From the NCBI GenBank assembly GCA_021851405.1, contig JAJZDW010000009.1, forward strand, positions 44,924 through 108,923: a stretch of 64,000 nucleotides of DNA, written 5' to 3'. Both the position numbers and the translations under genes were made by a program. Positions 1 through 8,119 of this stretch are shown here, in pieces. How positions within the stretch are numbered: position 1 is the stretch's first letter; every line of letters begins with the position of its first letter. Below the pieces are notes generated by a model that saw nothing but the letters and a program-made list of their open reading frames with translations, searched no databases and had not been told where the DNA came from. This DNA comes from Pseudomonadota bacterium (GTDB lineage: Bacteria > Pseudomonadota > Gammaproteobacteria > Steroidobacterales > Steroidobacteraceae).

Positions 1-548
1 GCGGCACGGCCCTGCCAGAGCGAGGGGCGGTAGTTGCAATCAAAGGACACTCCCAGTCCCCGGTCACGTGCGGCGCGGACCGCCGCGAGCAGCGCCTCGC
101 CAGCCGCAGGACCGAGTGCTGCCGTGATGCCCGACACGTGCAGCCAGGCGCACCCCTCGAGCAACGTCGCCCAAGGCAGCGTGACGTCCAACGCGCGGCA
201 GAAGGCCGAATCCTCGCGGTCGTACACCACCCGCGCCGGGCGCGCACCCGCGCCGCGCTCGAGGAAATACAGGCCCATGCGGCCCGCAGCACGGCGCACC
301 GCGGTCGTATCCACCGCATGGCGGCGCAGCTCCGCCAGCGCTCGCTCACCGAGCGGGTTGTCCGGCAACACCGTGATCATCGCGCTCGGGGCCCCGAGGT
401 GGGCCAGCCCGATCGCCACGTTCGCCTCCGCACCGCCGACGTAAACGCGCAGCTCATCGGCCTCGCTCAGGCGCTCCCCGCGCGCCGCCGCGAGCCGCAG
501 CAGCATCTCCCCGAAACACGCGATCCGGCCCGGCTCACGCAGGGTCAA
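1..548 (-). CDS. kdgK: PfkB-family sugar kinase, probably 2-keto-3-deoxygluconate kinase (partial, runs off the window)
   Basis: Only the N-terminal ~182 residues are present. Reading back from a TTG at 548 gives TLREPGRIACFGEMLLRL, then YVGGAEANVAIGLAHLG, then GLYFLERGAG and YDREDSAF. This CFGEMLLRL / GGAEANVA / YDRxxSAF pattern is that of KDG kinases within the PfkB ribokinase fold. The family phosphorylates 2-keto-3-deoxygluconate to KDPG in uronate catabolism. The C-terminal ATP-site motif lies outside the window. The TTG start overlaps the stop of a meaningless upstream frame, and an in-frame ATG lies 15 codons further in, so the start is uncertain. It lies 386 bp downstream of the cupin gene on the same strand, consistent with a glycan or uronate catabolic cluster. 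Confidence 0.8.
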   Translation of the reverse strand, partial: MTLREPGRIACFGEMLLRLAAARGERLSEADELRVYVGGAEANVAIGLAHLGAPSAMITVLPDNPLGERALAELRRHAVDTTAVRRAAGRMGLYFLERGAGARPARVVYDREDSAFCRALDVTLPWATLLEGCAWLHVSGITAALGPAAGEALLAAVRAARDRGLGVSFDCNYRPSLWQGRA

Positions 549-621
549 GACGCCGCCCCGAGCTGCGCAGGCAAGCGTTTGGTCAGCGAACCGATCACCT
601 GCACGCGCATGTTCTTCTGAA

Positions 622-638
622 TCCTCTCGGTGAGAGGA
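622..638. terminator. Perfect 7-bp hairpin in the gap between cupin and kinase genes
   Basis: TCCTCTC, loop GGT, GAGAGGA is a perfect inverted repeat in the 386-bp gap at 549-934. There is no T-tract on either strand, so it is only a possible terminator or leader structure. The rest of the gap holds no convincing gene; short frames there have no family signature. It presumably contains the promoter or leader of the kinase operon. Confidence 0.35.
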
Positions 639-934
639 CCGAGGATACCGCGCCGTTTCCCCGCAAGGTATGGGACCGGCTCCCGGCCGGTGCGGACCAC
701 CTCATGCTCGAACCTCGCGCGCCACACGTCCCGGCGGCTCTTAGGCCGCCCATGCAGGGCACGTAGCGTGTGGGCCCGCGCCCCGCGCGCACGGCTTCAC
801 GGTCCGCTCCCCTGCAATTGAGCACCTGAAGTTCACTGACAGGTAGAGCGGCTCGGGCGACTCTATGGTCAACGGACGCGTGCGTATCATGCCTTCGGTC
901 TTCGTGCGTGATCACCCTCGCGGCGGCGCTCGGG

Positions 935-1954
935 TCACCCGCCTCGCATCAAGCGCATGATGCGCGCCCGCAGGTGGCCGTAATTGTCCGGCTTCAGCGG
1001 TCCGAGCAGCCCGTGTTGCGCCGCGGGCAGATGGCGCAGCGGATGGCCTTCCGTGCGGAACACGAAGTGATCGAAGAACACCCGCCACGCCTGCCGCTCG
1101 GCCGGCGGACGTTCGGCGATGCTGATCATCGCCAGCAGCAGGCTGGTGTAGGGCGCATCCGGGCCGGCGCTGAAGGCGTCCCACCAATGGTTGACCATGA
1201 CGTTGAACGGCGCCACCGCCTCGACCTGATGCCACCACAGCTTCGGCAGGTACAGCGCATCCCCGGGCTCGAGCTCGGCCACCAGCGCCTCGGCGCGGAT
1301 CTCCTCGAAACGCGGAAAGCGCTGCGGGTCGGCGCCGTCCGCCGAGGCCGCCAGGCTCACCGGCGGACCGGCCATGGTGTGATCGATGGGCCCCATGTAG
1401 AGCCGACCGATCTGCTCCGGAGCGAACAGCGTGAAGCGGCGCTTGCCGGCCACCACACAGGCGAGATTGTCGAAGGTGTCGTAGTGGCTCGAGACGTTGG
1501 AGCGGTGCCCGATCCAGATGCGCGCACCGGCGCTCTGTGGCAGCAGCGGCGTGGGATTGGCCGCCATGAATCCCGGCATGCACTGCGGAACCGGTACCGA
1601 TCCGACGTAGAGCGTCGCGCTCTCAGGACGCTCGAGCGTCTCGATCATCTGCCCGATGGCATCGAGAAACCTCATCGGTCGCCGCTCGAAGTTGAATCCC
1701 TTCAGATCCGCGGTGTAGTAGTACTTGCCGGCGATCGCCGGATCGCCGACGAACGCCTCGACCTGCAGTCCGGTATCAAAAGTCGCCAAATACTGCTGCA
1801 GCTGCCGCGGCGAGAGGCGGGCGGCCTGCACGGCCGGCCACGCATCGATGAGTCCGCGCAGCACGACGGGCTGGCACGGTTGGAGAATGTCGCGATGGAA
1901 CTGCTCCGGTCCGCTCAGCTCGCGGCCGTCGATCTCCCTCGGGGCGCGTGCCAT
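935..1954 (-). CDS. Cupin-like (JmjC-fold, Cupin_8) protein of the SapC/halogenase cluster
   Basis: A 339-residue cytoplasmic protein with no signal peptide or membrane segment. The N-terminus (PVVLRGLIDAWPAV) is the usual opening of Cupin_8/JmjC-like proteins. The iron triad is visible as H157-Y-D159 (SSHYDTFDN) and H242 in PKLWWHQVEA, matching the HxD...H facial triad of 2-oxoglutarate-dependent oxygenases and hydroxylases. The family is known for protein or small-molecule hydroxylation, but the substrate here is unknown. It is the fourth gene downstream of the TonB receptor (receptor, halogenase, SapC, cupin), 27 bp after SapC, so it is very probably co-transcribed. Cupin genes of this type recur beside SapC and halogenase-like genes in Xanthomonadales and Caulobacterales. 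Confidence 0.85.
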   Translation of the reverse strand: MARAPREIDGRELSGPEQFHRDILQPCQPVVLRGLIDAWPAVQAARLSPRQLQQYLATFDTGLQVEAFVGDPAIAGKYYYTADLKGFNFERRPMRFLDAIGQMIETLERPESATLYVGSVPVPQCMPGFMAANPTPLLPQSAGARIWIGHRSNVSSHYDTFDNLACVVAGKRRFTLFAPEQIGRLYMGPIDHTMAGPPVSLAASADGADPQRFPRFEEIRAEALVAELEPGDALYLPKLWWHQVEAVAPFNVMVNHWWDAFSAGPDAPYTSLLLAMISIAERPPAERQAWRVFFDHFVFRTEGHPLRHLPAAQHGLLGPLKPDNYGHLRARIMRLMRGG

Positions 1955-1981
1955 GCGAAATCCCTCGACTCGGCCGCGCGC

Positions 1982-2719
1982 TCAGCGCGCCGCGGCGTCG
2001 GGTGCGGCGGCCAGCCCCGCGGTGTGCTCGAGCAGACGCGCGTTCTTCACTCGCGCCATCTCGCGCACCTGTTTCAGCGAGGCGATCATGAGCTGGATCA
2101 GCGTCAGGTAGCCACGCCGGAACAGCTCGACCACCACCGCATCGGGCAGCCTCGCGAGCGTGTCCTGATTGATGGTGTAGAGGCCCTCACACTGGCGCAA
2201 TGTGCCGTCCTCGAATTCCACCTCGATGTCGATCGGCTCGATCAACTCGAGCTCGAGCAGACGGGTGATGAAGATCCGGGTGCGCTCGATGCCGGGCACC
2301 AGGTCCTGAAAGGCCCAGATGATGCTCTGCAGGTAGCGGCTCGGCTCGCCCTGTGCACTGAACAGCGGCTTGCCCTCGCCGACGGCGACCCGCGGGTGAT
2401 CCAGGTCGACGGCGAGCCCCGGGCCCTGGGCGTAAAAGGGCTCGCGCTGCAGGCTGAGCGGTCGGTAGAACTGCGCGTCGCGCTGCCAGTCGTGAAGGAA
2501 CTGATTCTCTCCCGCGACGAACCCAAGCATCGCACCGCAGAAGAACTGGCCGGTCTGCGCCTCTTTGCCGAACAGGATCGGATAGTGCACCAGCAGATGC
2601 GGGAATTCATTGACGATCACCTGCACGAAGTGCCGGTTGTCGCCATAGGCGGCCGAGGCGCGCGCGTCGATCTTCAGTTCGCGGTGCGCTTCTTTGCTGA
2701 GCGGTACGATGTTCGTCAT
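1982..2719 (-). CDS. SapC family protein
   Basis: A 245-residue protein that begins MTNIVPLSKEAHRELKI and continues HFVQVIVNEFPHLLVHYPILF, the diagnostic opening of the SapC (PF07277) family. It shows no clear signal peptide. SapC was named from a Campylobacter S-layer locus, but its biochemical role is unknown. In glycan-using Proteobacteria it almost always travels with a TonB-dependent receptor, a tryptophan-halogenase-like flavoprotein and a cupin, exactly as here. The start lies 11 bp after the halogenase stop. The family call is firm; the function is open. Confidence 0.88.
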   Translation of the reverse strand: MTNIVPLSKEAHRELKIDARASAAYGDNRHFVQVIVNEFPHLLVHYPILFGKEAQTGQFFCGAMLGFVAGENQFLHDWQRDAQFYRPLSLQREPFYAQGPGLAVDLDHPRVAVGEGKPLFSAQGEPSRYLQSIIWAFQDLVPGIERTRIFITRLLELELIEPIDIEVEFEDGTLRQCEGLYTINQDTLARLPDAVVVELFRRGYLTLIQLMIASLKQVREMARVKNARLLEHTAGLAAAPDAAAR

Positions 2720-2730
2720 GGCGGCGGCAA

Positions 2731-4278
2731 TCAGATCGGCTGCAGGCCGTATTGGTGAATCTTATTCAAAAGCTCGCGGTTCGTCGGCAGCCGCATGCTC
2801 AGCTCGCCGATCATCTTCTCATTATCCTGCACGCAGCGCCGCGCGGTCGCAGCGGTATCGATGGTCTCCTCGGCAGCCACTTCGGTCTTGAACCCCATGC
2901 CGTAGAGCACGTACTGGTAGCTCGCCGCCGGGAATACCTCCTCCAGCCGATCGAACTCATCATAGAACCACGGCGACTGGTAGCGCCAGAGCGTCAAGAG
3001 TTCCCGCAGCCGCTCCGGCACGGTCGCCGGATCGCAGTTGTCGCGCCAGAATGCGGTGTCGGTGCGCCGGGTCAGCACATAGTGCAGCTTGAGAAAATCG
3101 ATGATGCGGCCCCAGCGATACATCGTGGTCTCGTTGAACCGCTTGGCCACGAGATCCATGACCTCGTGGCAGGCCGGCAGCTGCTCGGCGAGCAGCTTCG
3201 CCGACAGCTCCACCAGCACGATGGCCGAGGACTCGAGCGGCTCGAGGAAGCCGCTCGAGAGGCCCACGGCCACGCAATTGTTCTTCCAAAACGTCTCGCG
3301 GTGTCCGGCATGGATCGGGATCTTGCGCACCGGCAGATCGCGGTGCCGAGGCCCGATGTAGCGCAGCAGCGTCTCGCGCGCGGCCTCCTCGCTGGTATGG
3401 CGGCTCGAGTACGCGTAGCCGACCCCGCGGCGCGTCGGCAGACAGATATCCCAGGTCCAGCCGGCCTCGTGGGCCGTGGAGATGGTCTGCGAGGCGAGCG
3501 GTGCATCGGGAGATTCGTACGGCACCTGCACCGCGAGCGCCGTATCGCAGAAGAGAACATCGCCGCACTCGCGAAAGCCGACCCCTAGGGTCTTGCCGAT
3601 CAGAAGTGCCGAAAAGCCCGTGCAGTCGATGAACAGGTCACCCTCGATCTGTCCGGCCTGGCGGGTGATCAGGCTTTCGATGTTGCCGGATTCACTTTGC
3701 CGCACCGACTCGACATCGGCCAGCACGTGACGGACACCGAGCGTCTCGCTGCAATGCCGTGCGAGAAACACGCCCAATTTGCCGGCATCGAGATGGTAGG
3801 CGTAATTGGCCGGCGCCCGATACTCGCCGTGCGCAATGGTCTTTGGCGCAAGCCCGGCATCGCACAGCCGGCCTTGCGGAGTCACGAAATCACAAAAGCT
3901 GACGGGGCCGCCGGCCTGTAGCCAGTGCGGCACGAGGTTCACCCGACTGAAGCCCTGAGGAACCATGAGGGGGTGGTAGTAGGCATCGTCGGCCTCACCG
4001 GTGGTCCAGCCGACGAACTTCGCTCCCTGCTTGAACGCCGCATCGCATTCGCGAAACAGCGCGGTCTCCGAGACGCCCATCCGCTCCAGCGTCGAGCGCA
4101 TCGTCGGCCACGTGCCCTCCCCCACGCCGATCGTCCGGATTTCCGGAGATTCGATCAGCGTGATCGAAAGGCCGCCCGCCTTCATCCGAGCTTGATGGCG
4201 GGCGGCGATGATGCCTGCGGTGAGCCAGCCAGCGGTTCCTCCGCCGACGATGACGACCGCCTTGACAGGCTTGTTCAC
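2731..4278 (-). CDS. Tryptophan-halogenase-like flavoprotein (receptor-linked copy)
   Basis: A 515-residue flavin-dependent halogenase-family protein. The FAD-binding GGGTAGW motif is at 12-18. The family lysine is at K83 (AFKQG), where the catalytic Lys of PrnA/RebH lies. The WxWxI signature is W274-x-W276-x-I278, followed by LP rather than the usual P directly. The EPLES motif that carries the active-site Glu is present (GFLEPLESSAI). It starts immediately after the TonB receptor stop, so it is second in that operon. No flavin reductase or biosynthetic cluster is nearby, so free tryptophan is an unlikely substrate. It may act on indoles or on a component taken up by the receptor. Family certain, reaction inferred. 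Confidence 0.88.
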   Translation of the reverse strand: MNKPVKAVVIVGGGTAGWLTAGIIAARHQARMKAGGLSITLIESPEIRTIGVGEGTWPTMRSTLERMGVSETALFRECDAAFKQGAKFVGWTTGEADDAYYHPLMVPQGFSRVNLVPHWLQAGGPVSFCDFVTPQGRLCDAGLAPKTIAHGEYRAPANYAYHLDAGKLGVFLARHCSETLGVRHVLADVESVRQSESGNIESLITRQAGQIEGDLFIDCTGFSALLIGKTLGVGFRECGDVLFCDTALAVQVPYESPDAPLASQTISTAHEAGWTWDICLPTRRGVGYAYSSRHTSEEAARETLLRYIGPRHRDLPVRKIPIHAGHRETFWKNNCVAVGLSSGFLEPLESSAIVLVELSAKLLAEQLPACHEVMDLVAKRFNETTMYRWGRIIDFLKLHYVLTRRTDTAFWRDNCDPATVPERLRELLTLWRYQSPWFYDEFDRLEEVFPAASYQYVLYGMGFKTEVAAEETIDTAATARRCVQDNEKMIGELSMRLPTNRELLNKIHQYGLQPI

Positions 4279-7200
4279 CTAGAAGCTGGCGCGCAGTCCA
4301 ATGGTATACGAACGGCCGTAGTCTACCAGATTGAGCGTCTGGTTCTTAAACCGGCCATAGGTGTGGTACACCGAATCGGTCAGGTTCAGCGCCTCGAAAT
4401 ACGCAGTCAGATGCTTATTGATCGCGTAATTCGTGCTGAAGTCCACTTCCGTATTCGACGCCAGATACACCGGCTCGGCCCCGAACGCTCCACCGCTCTG
4501 CTCCTGTCCGAGCCCGAGCAGCTGGGAGGCCTGCCACTGCACCGCGAGGCGCGCCTGGATTCCGTGCTTCTGGTAGAACGCGATCAGGTTTGCCGAATTG
4601 CCCACACCCGGCAGCGCGAACTGGTTCGAGGTCGTGCTGTAGGTATTGAAATTCGCATTGCTGTGCGCGTAGGTGCCATTGACCAGGAACCCGAAGCCCC
4701 ACTTCAGCATCTGCTGCCAGGCGACCGACACACCGGTGACGGTGGCCGAAAGCTGGTTGGTGTAGGTCGTTTCCGCGAAGGTCAGCGGCTGTCCGCAGGT
4801 GTTCGACAGCGGCGCGCCATTGTAGGTGCACGGCGCCGGATCGGTGACGCCCGGAACCTGCACAGAAGACACGCTCGAAGTCGGGAAATTCGTCACCCGC
4901 TTCATGAAGCCCTCGATCGAGGCGTAGTCGTTGGACGCGTAGTACCACTCGGCGCCCAGATTGAAGTTGCTGGACAGATAGGGCATCAGACCCGGATTGT
5001 TCCCCGTCGCGGTGAGCGCATTGACGCGTCCGCCGTACGAGGTATTCGGCAGCAGCTGCCCATTCGGCGGCTGACTCTCGGTGCGCGAGAAGTCGGCCCG
5101 CAGCTTCAGATCCCGGGTGACCATCAAGTTCAGGTCCAACGACGGCAGGAAGAAGCCGTAGGAGTTGGTGGTCTCGGTCCACTGCGGTGAGCCCAGCTTG
5201 AACGAGTACGCCGTCGGATCGCCCGAGCCGCTCCAGCCGACGCTCAGCAACGGCGCCTGCAGGCCCGCAATCGTCTCCTGCGTGTGGTCGTAGCGCAATC
5301 CGACACCGACCTTCAACGTCATGGAGCCGACCGGGAAATTATGCTCGACGGTGACGAAGGGGTCGTAGTTCATGCGCGCCACGTGCTGCACGGACGAGGG
5401 GCTGAGCGCCAGCGCCGGAATGCCGCCGGTGTAGGCCGGATAACCGTCCTGCACGGCGGTCGCATTGGCACTCGGATTGACCGGCTGTCCGGTCAGGTAG
5501 TTCAGCACCGCATACGGGTTGTACATCAACAGAGATGACGGCAGGTTGCTCGCCCCGCTGAAGCCCGGCATCCACGGCGAGATGTTCGCGGTGGAGATCA
5601 GCGATGAAGGCAGCGCCACGCCGTTGCCCGGCGACGTTCCGTAACCGGACCAGAGTTCCCAGTAGTTGTTGGTGAAGGTGTCCATTTCCTTGCTGTTCCA
5701 GTCATCATCGATGAACTGGGCGCCGAACTTCACCCGGGTCGAGTCTTTGTGCCAGCTAGCCGAAAGCTGCGCCTCGTTGACCTGATCGGTGTTCATCTGG
5801 TCCTGGATCGGCAGCACGTGCGAGCCGATGATGTACGGATTCAGACCGTTGTAGTTCGCCGCGGCAACCGCCGAGGAACCCGAGGCGACTGCGCCCGGTC
5901 CATACGCACTCCAGTACGGCAGCACATTGCTGTTCTGGCTCAGCGCCAGACCGCCGGTGTAGTTGTTGGCCGCCGTGTTGCCATAGCCGACGTCGGCATC
6001 GATGTCGGTGTAGCCGCCGTTCGGATTGAACTTGGACACCGAGTGATCGGCATCGAGTTCCATGGTCCAGTTGGCGTTGGCATCCCACAGGACGTTCAGG
6101 CCCGTGGTATTGGTGGTGATGTAGTTGACGGCGACGAACGAATTGAAGTCCGTCGGTCCGTTGTAGTTGAAATTGGTGATCGTGCCATTGCCGTCGAGCG
6201 TCGCACCCGGGAAGTTGCCGAACCACGTACTGCGCTGCCAGCGCGTGGTGTGCTCGTCGTCCGAGGAGTAGTTGTCATCGACGGTGACCATCACCGAGTC
6301 GACCGGATGCCACTGCAGAGACACGCGCCCGTCCTTGCGGCGCGAATCGGTGCGCTCGAGGTACATGGCCATGTCCTGCGGGTACCACACCGGCACGTTG
6401 CTGTTGCCGACCGCGCCATTGCCGACGGCGGCGCAACCGGTATTGCCGAACGCGGTGGTGTAGTTGGCCGCGAGGTTCGAGCAGGGGAACGAGGTGTTGC
6501 CCTTCCAACCGACGATGTCCTGGTGGTGACCGAGGATGTGCGAGTCCATGTAGTCGCCGTCGACCAGGATGCCGAACTTGTTGTGATCGAAGGTGTCGCT
6601 CCACAGCGCACCGAAGCTCGGCCGGAAGCCGCCGTCCATGCTGTGGGTGTTCTCCGAGATCTGCACCTGGCTGTGCATGCCCGGATTGTCGAACGCATTG
6701 GGGAACTTGACGTTGATCGTCGCGCCGATCGCGCCACCGGACAGAGCCATGTCCGGCGTCTTGTACACGTCGACTTCGCCGACGTACACGGCGCTGAAAT
6801 CGCTGAAATTGAAGGTCTGGCCGTTACCGGAGGCGATCTGCCGTCCCTCGACCAGCACCTTGTTGAAGGAACCGCCGAAGCCATCGACCGTGATGCCCTG
6901 CACCTGGCCGGTCGCGGTCGGTGCGCCGGTCGCGCTCGCCTGACTGAGACTACCACGGTTGACCGTGACGCCCGGGATGCGCGAGATCGCCCCGCCGATG
7001 GTCGCATCGGGGAACTGTCCGATCTGCTCAGCGGAGATCGCATCCACCACGCCGATCGAGGCCTTCTTGATCTCCAGTGAGCGCATCAGAGAGCCGCGGA
7101 TACCGGTCACGACGATCGGCTGCAGTTCCGTCGCGGAATTCGCCGCCGCCTGGATGGTCGCGCTGCCGGCGGCGTTTTGCACCGGCCCGGTGTTCATGGC

Positions 7201-7488
7201 GAGCAGACCGGCACCGTTGCGTGCAAAGAGTCCGCTCGAGGCCATCGGCGTTGCCGGCCGACCGCGGCGCTTGACCTTGGCCGCCGCCCCCGGCACCGCC
7301 GGCTGATCCGTACCCGTGCCCGCCGAGGCGGTCGCGGCATGTGCCACGCCCTGCGCGGCGAGGGTCATCGACCCCAGCGCGAGCCCCGACAACCCGATTT
7401 TGGCGTAGGCCGATCGGCCCAGCGCACCGACACCGGCGTTCTTCTTGAACGCGTGCTTCGATGCGTTACGCAATGTCTTCCGACTCAT
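4279..7488 (-). CDS. TonB-dependent outer-membrane receptor (carbohydrate-linked, Caulobacter-type)
   Basis: A protein of about 1069 residues. ATG at 7488 is preceded by AGAGGGGG at ideal spacing; a TTG seven codons upstream is less likely. A long signal peptide with a late hydrophobic stretch (GLSGLALGSMTLAAQGVAHA) is followed by a low-complexity Ala/Gly linker. The TonB-box-like QPIVVTG (about 123-129) comes next, then the plug (SAEQIGQFPDATIGGAISRIPGV type) and a beta-barrel ending in Phe (GLRASF), as needed for Bam assembly. It energises uptake of large glycans through TonB-ExbBD. It heads the operon with halogenase, SapC and cupin. A promoter and a LacI-type operator lie upstream. The exact glycan is unknown; neighbouring xylA and uronate kinase suggest a plant hemicellulose. 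Confidence 0.93.
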   Translation of the reverse strand: MSRKTLRNASKHAFKKNAGVGALGRSAYAKIGLSGLALGSMTLAAQGVAHAATASAGTGTDQPAVPGAAAKVKRRGRPATPMASSGLFARNGAGLLAMNTGPVQNAAGSATIQAAANSATELQPIVVTGIRGSLMRSLEIKKASIGVVDAISAEQIGQFPDATIGGAISRIPGVTVNRGSLSQASATGAPTATGQVQGITVDGFGGSFNKVLVEGRQIASGNGQTFNFSDFSAVYVGEVDVYKTPDMALSGGAIGATINVKFPNAFDNPGMHSQVQISENTHSMDGGFRPSFGALWSDTFDHNKFGILVDGDYMDSHILGHHQDIVGWKGNTSFPCSNLAANYTTAFGNTGCAAVGNGAVGNSNVPVWYPQDMAMYLERTDSRRKDGRVSLQWHPVDSVMVTVDDNYSSDDEHTTRWQRSTWFGNFPGATLDGNGTITNFNYNGPTDFNSFVAVNYITTNTTGLNVLWDANANWTMELDADHSVSKFNPNGGYTDIDADVGYGNTAANNYTGGLALSQNSNVLPYWSAYGPGAVASGSSAVAAANYNGLNPYIIGSHVLPIQDQMNTDQVNEAQLSASWHKDSTRVKFGAQFIDDDWNSKEMDTFTNNYWELWSGYGTSPGNGVALPSSLISTANISPWMPGFSGASNLPSSLLMYNPYAVLNYLTGQPVNPSANATAVQDGYPAYTGGIPALALSPSSVQHVARMNYDPFVTVEHNFPVGSMTLKVGVGLRYDHTQETIAGLQAPLLSVGWSGSGDPTAYSFKLGSPQWTETTNSYGFFLPSLDLNLMVTRDLKLRADFSRTESQPPNGQLLPNTSYGGRVNALTATGNNPGLMPYLSSNFNLGAEWYYASNDYASIEGFMKRVTNFPTSSVSSVQVPGVTDPAPCTYNGAPLSNTCGQPLTFAETTYTNQLSATVTGVSVAWQQMLKWGFGFLVNGTYAHSNANFNTYSTTSNQFALPGVGNSANLIAFYQKHGIQARLAVQWQASQLLGLGQEQSGGAFGAEPVYLASNTEVDFSTNYAINKHLTAYFEALNLTDSVYHTYGRFKNQTLNLVDYGRSYTIGLRASF

Positions 7489-7616
7489 TAGATGCCCCCT
7501 CTGTCGCAAACCAGATGTTGTGAATCAGCAACGATATCGACAGCGGCCGCGCCGACCCCGCCGGCGACAGCCCTGGAAATCCCGCTCGGCGGTTAGTGGT
7601 AGCCCCCTTGGTGTTA

Positions 7617-7630
7617 TGGTACCGCTATCT
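7617..7630. promoter_or_regulatory. LacI-family operator upstream of the TonB receptor
   Basis: TGGTACCGCTATCT matches 11 of 14 positions of the perfect palindrome TGGTAGCGCTACCA found at 26244. It lies just downstream of the receptor promoter's -10 element, where a repressor would block initiation. A further half-site TGGTAGC sits at 7597-7603. The 631-bp intergenic region 7489-8119 otherwise contains only the divergent control regions. Confidence 0.7.
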
Positions 7631-7642
7631 GACGACGGGCCG

Positions 7643-7672
7643 AGTATGGTCCTGCGGTTGGCTCGATGTCAA
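7643..7672 (-). promoter_or_regulatory. Sigma70-type promoter of the TonB receptor operon
   Basis: On the minus strand a perfect -35 TTGACA (7672-7667) is followed by an 18-bp spacer and a CATACT -10 (7648-7643). Initiation would fall near 7636, so the operator at 7617-7630 covers about +5 to +20. The long leader (about 150 nt) to the ATG at 7488 shows no obvious riboswitch. Confidence 0.55.
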
Positions 7673-8040
7673 CAGGACGGCCACCGCCCGCCCACGCCTC
7701 GGTGGATGCAGTGTTTTGCCGCACCACCGGCGCGGCAACCGATGGGTCCGGCGCGCGACCTTCGACCGACAGGAGAGACGCACCGCGGGCCTTGTCACCC
7801 GAACCTGATTGCGCCACCAGAGCCGCGCATGTCGGGCTCCGGCTCAGGCTCACCGGCGCAGCCCGACGCCCCCCGACGCGCGGCTGCGAACGTTGGCAGA
7901 ACACCACAGCTGACCGCGGCCGTCGCCGGGGAATCATTTTGACAACGCTGTCATGACTCATTGATTCTGCTCGAAAAATACCGCGGGCTCAACCGGGAAT
8001 ACTGCAGCTGCGGATCGAGCCGCGGTCGGCCGCGGGCCTC

Positions 8041-8054
8041 TGGTAGCGTTATCT
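8041..8054. promoter_or_regulatory. LacI-family operator upstream of the secreted glycosidase
   Basis: TGGTAGCGTTATCT matches 11 of 14 positions of TGGTAGCGCTACCA. It lies 66 bp before the glycosidase ATG at 8120. Its right half (TATCT) is the same variant as in the site at 7617, which argues for shared recognition rather than chance. Confidence 0.65.
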
Positions 8055-8119
8055 TGACCCTGTGCACGCCGCCGTTCTACGCTGCCGCAGTCCGCCCGTC
8101 CGTCGGAACGAGGAATTGC

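Noticed and set aside
545..727. A 60-residue open frame upstream of the sugar kinase
   Set aside because: No ribosome site, no family similarity, and it reads through the 622-638 hairpin. It is probably chance openness.
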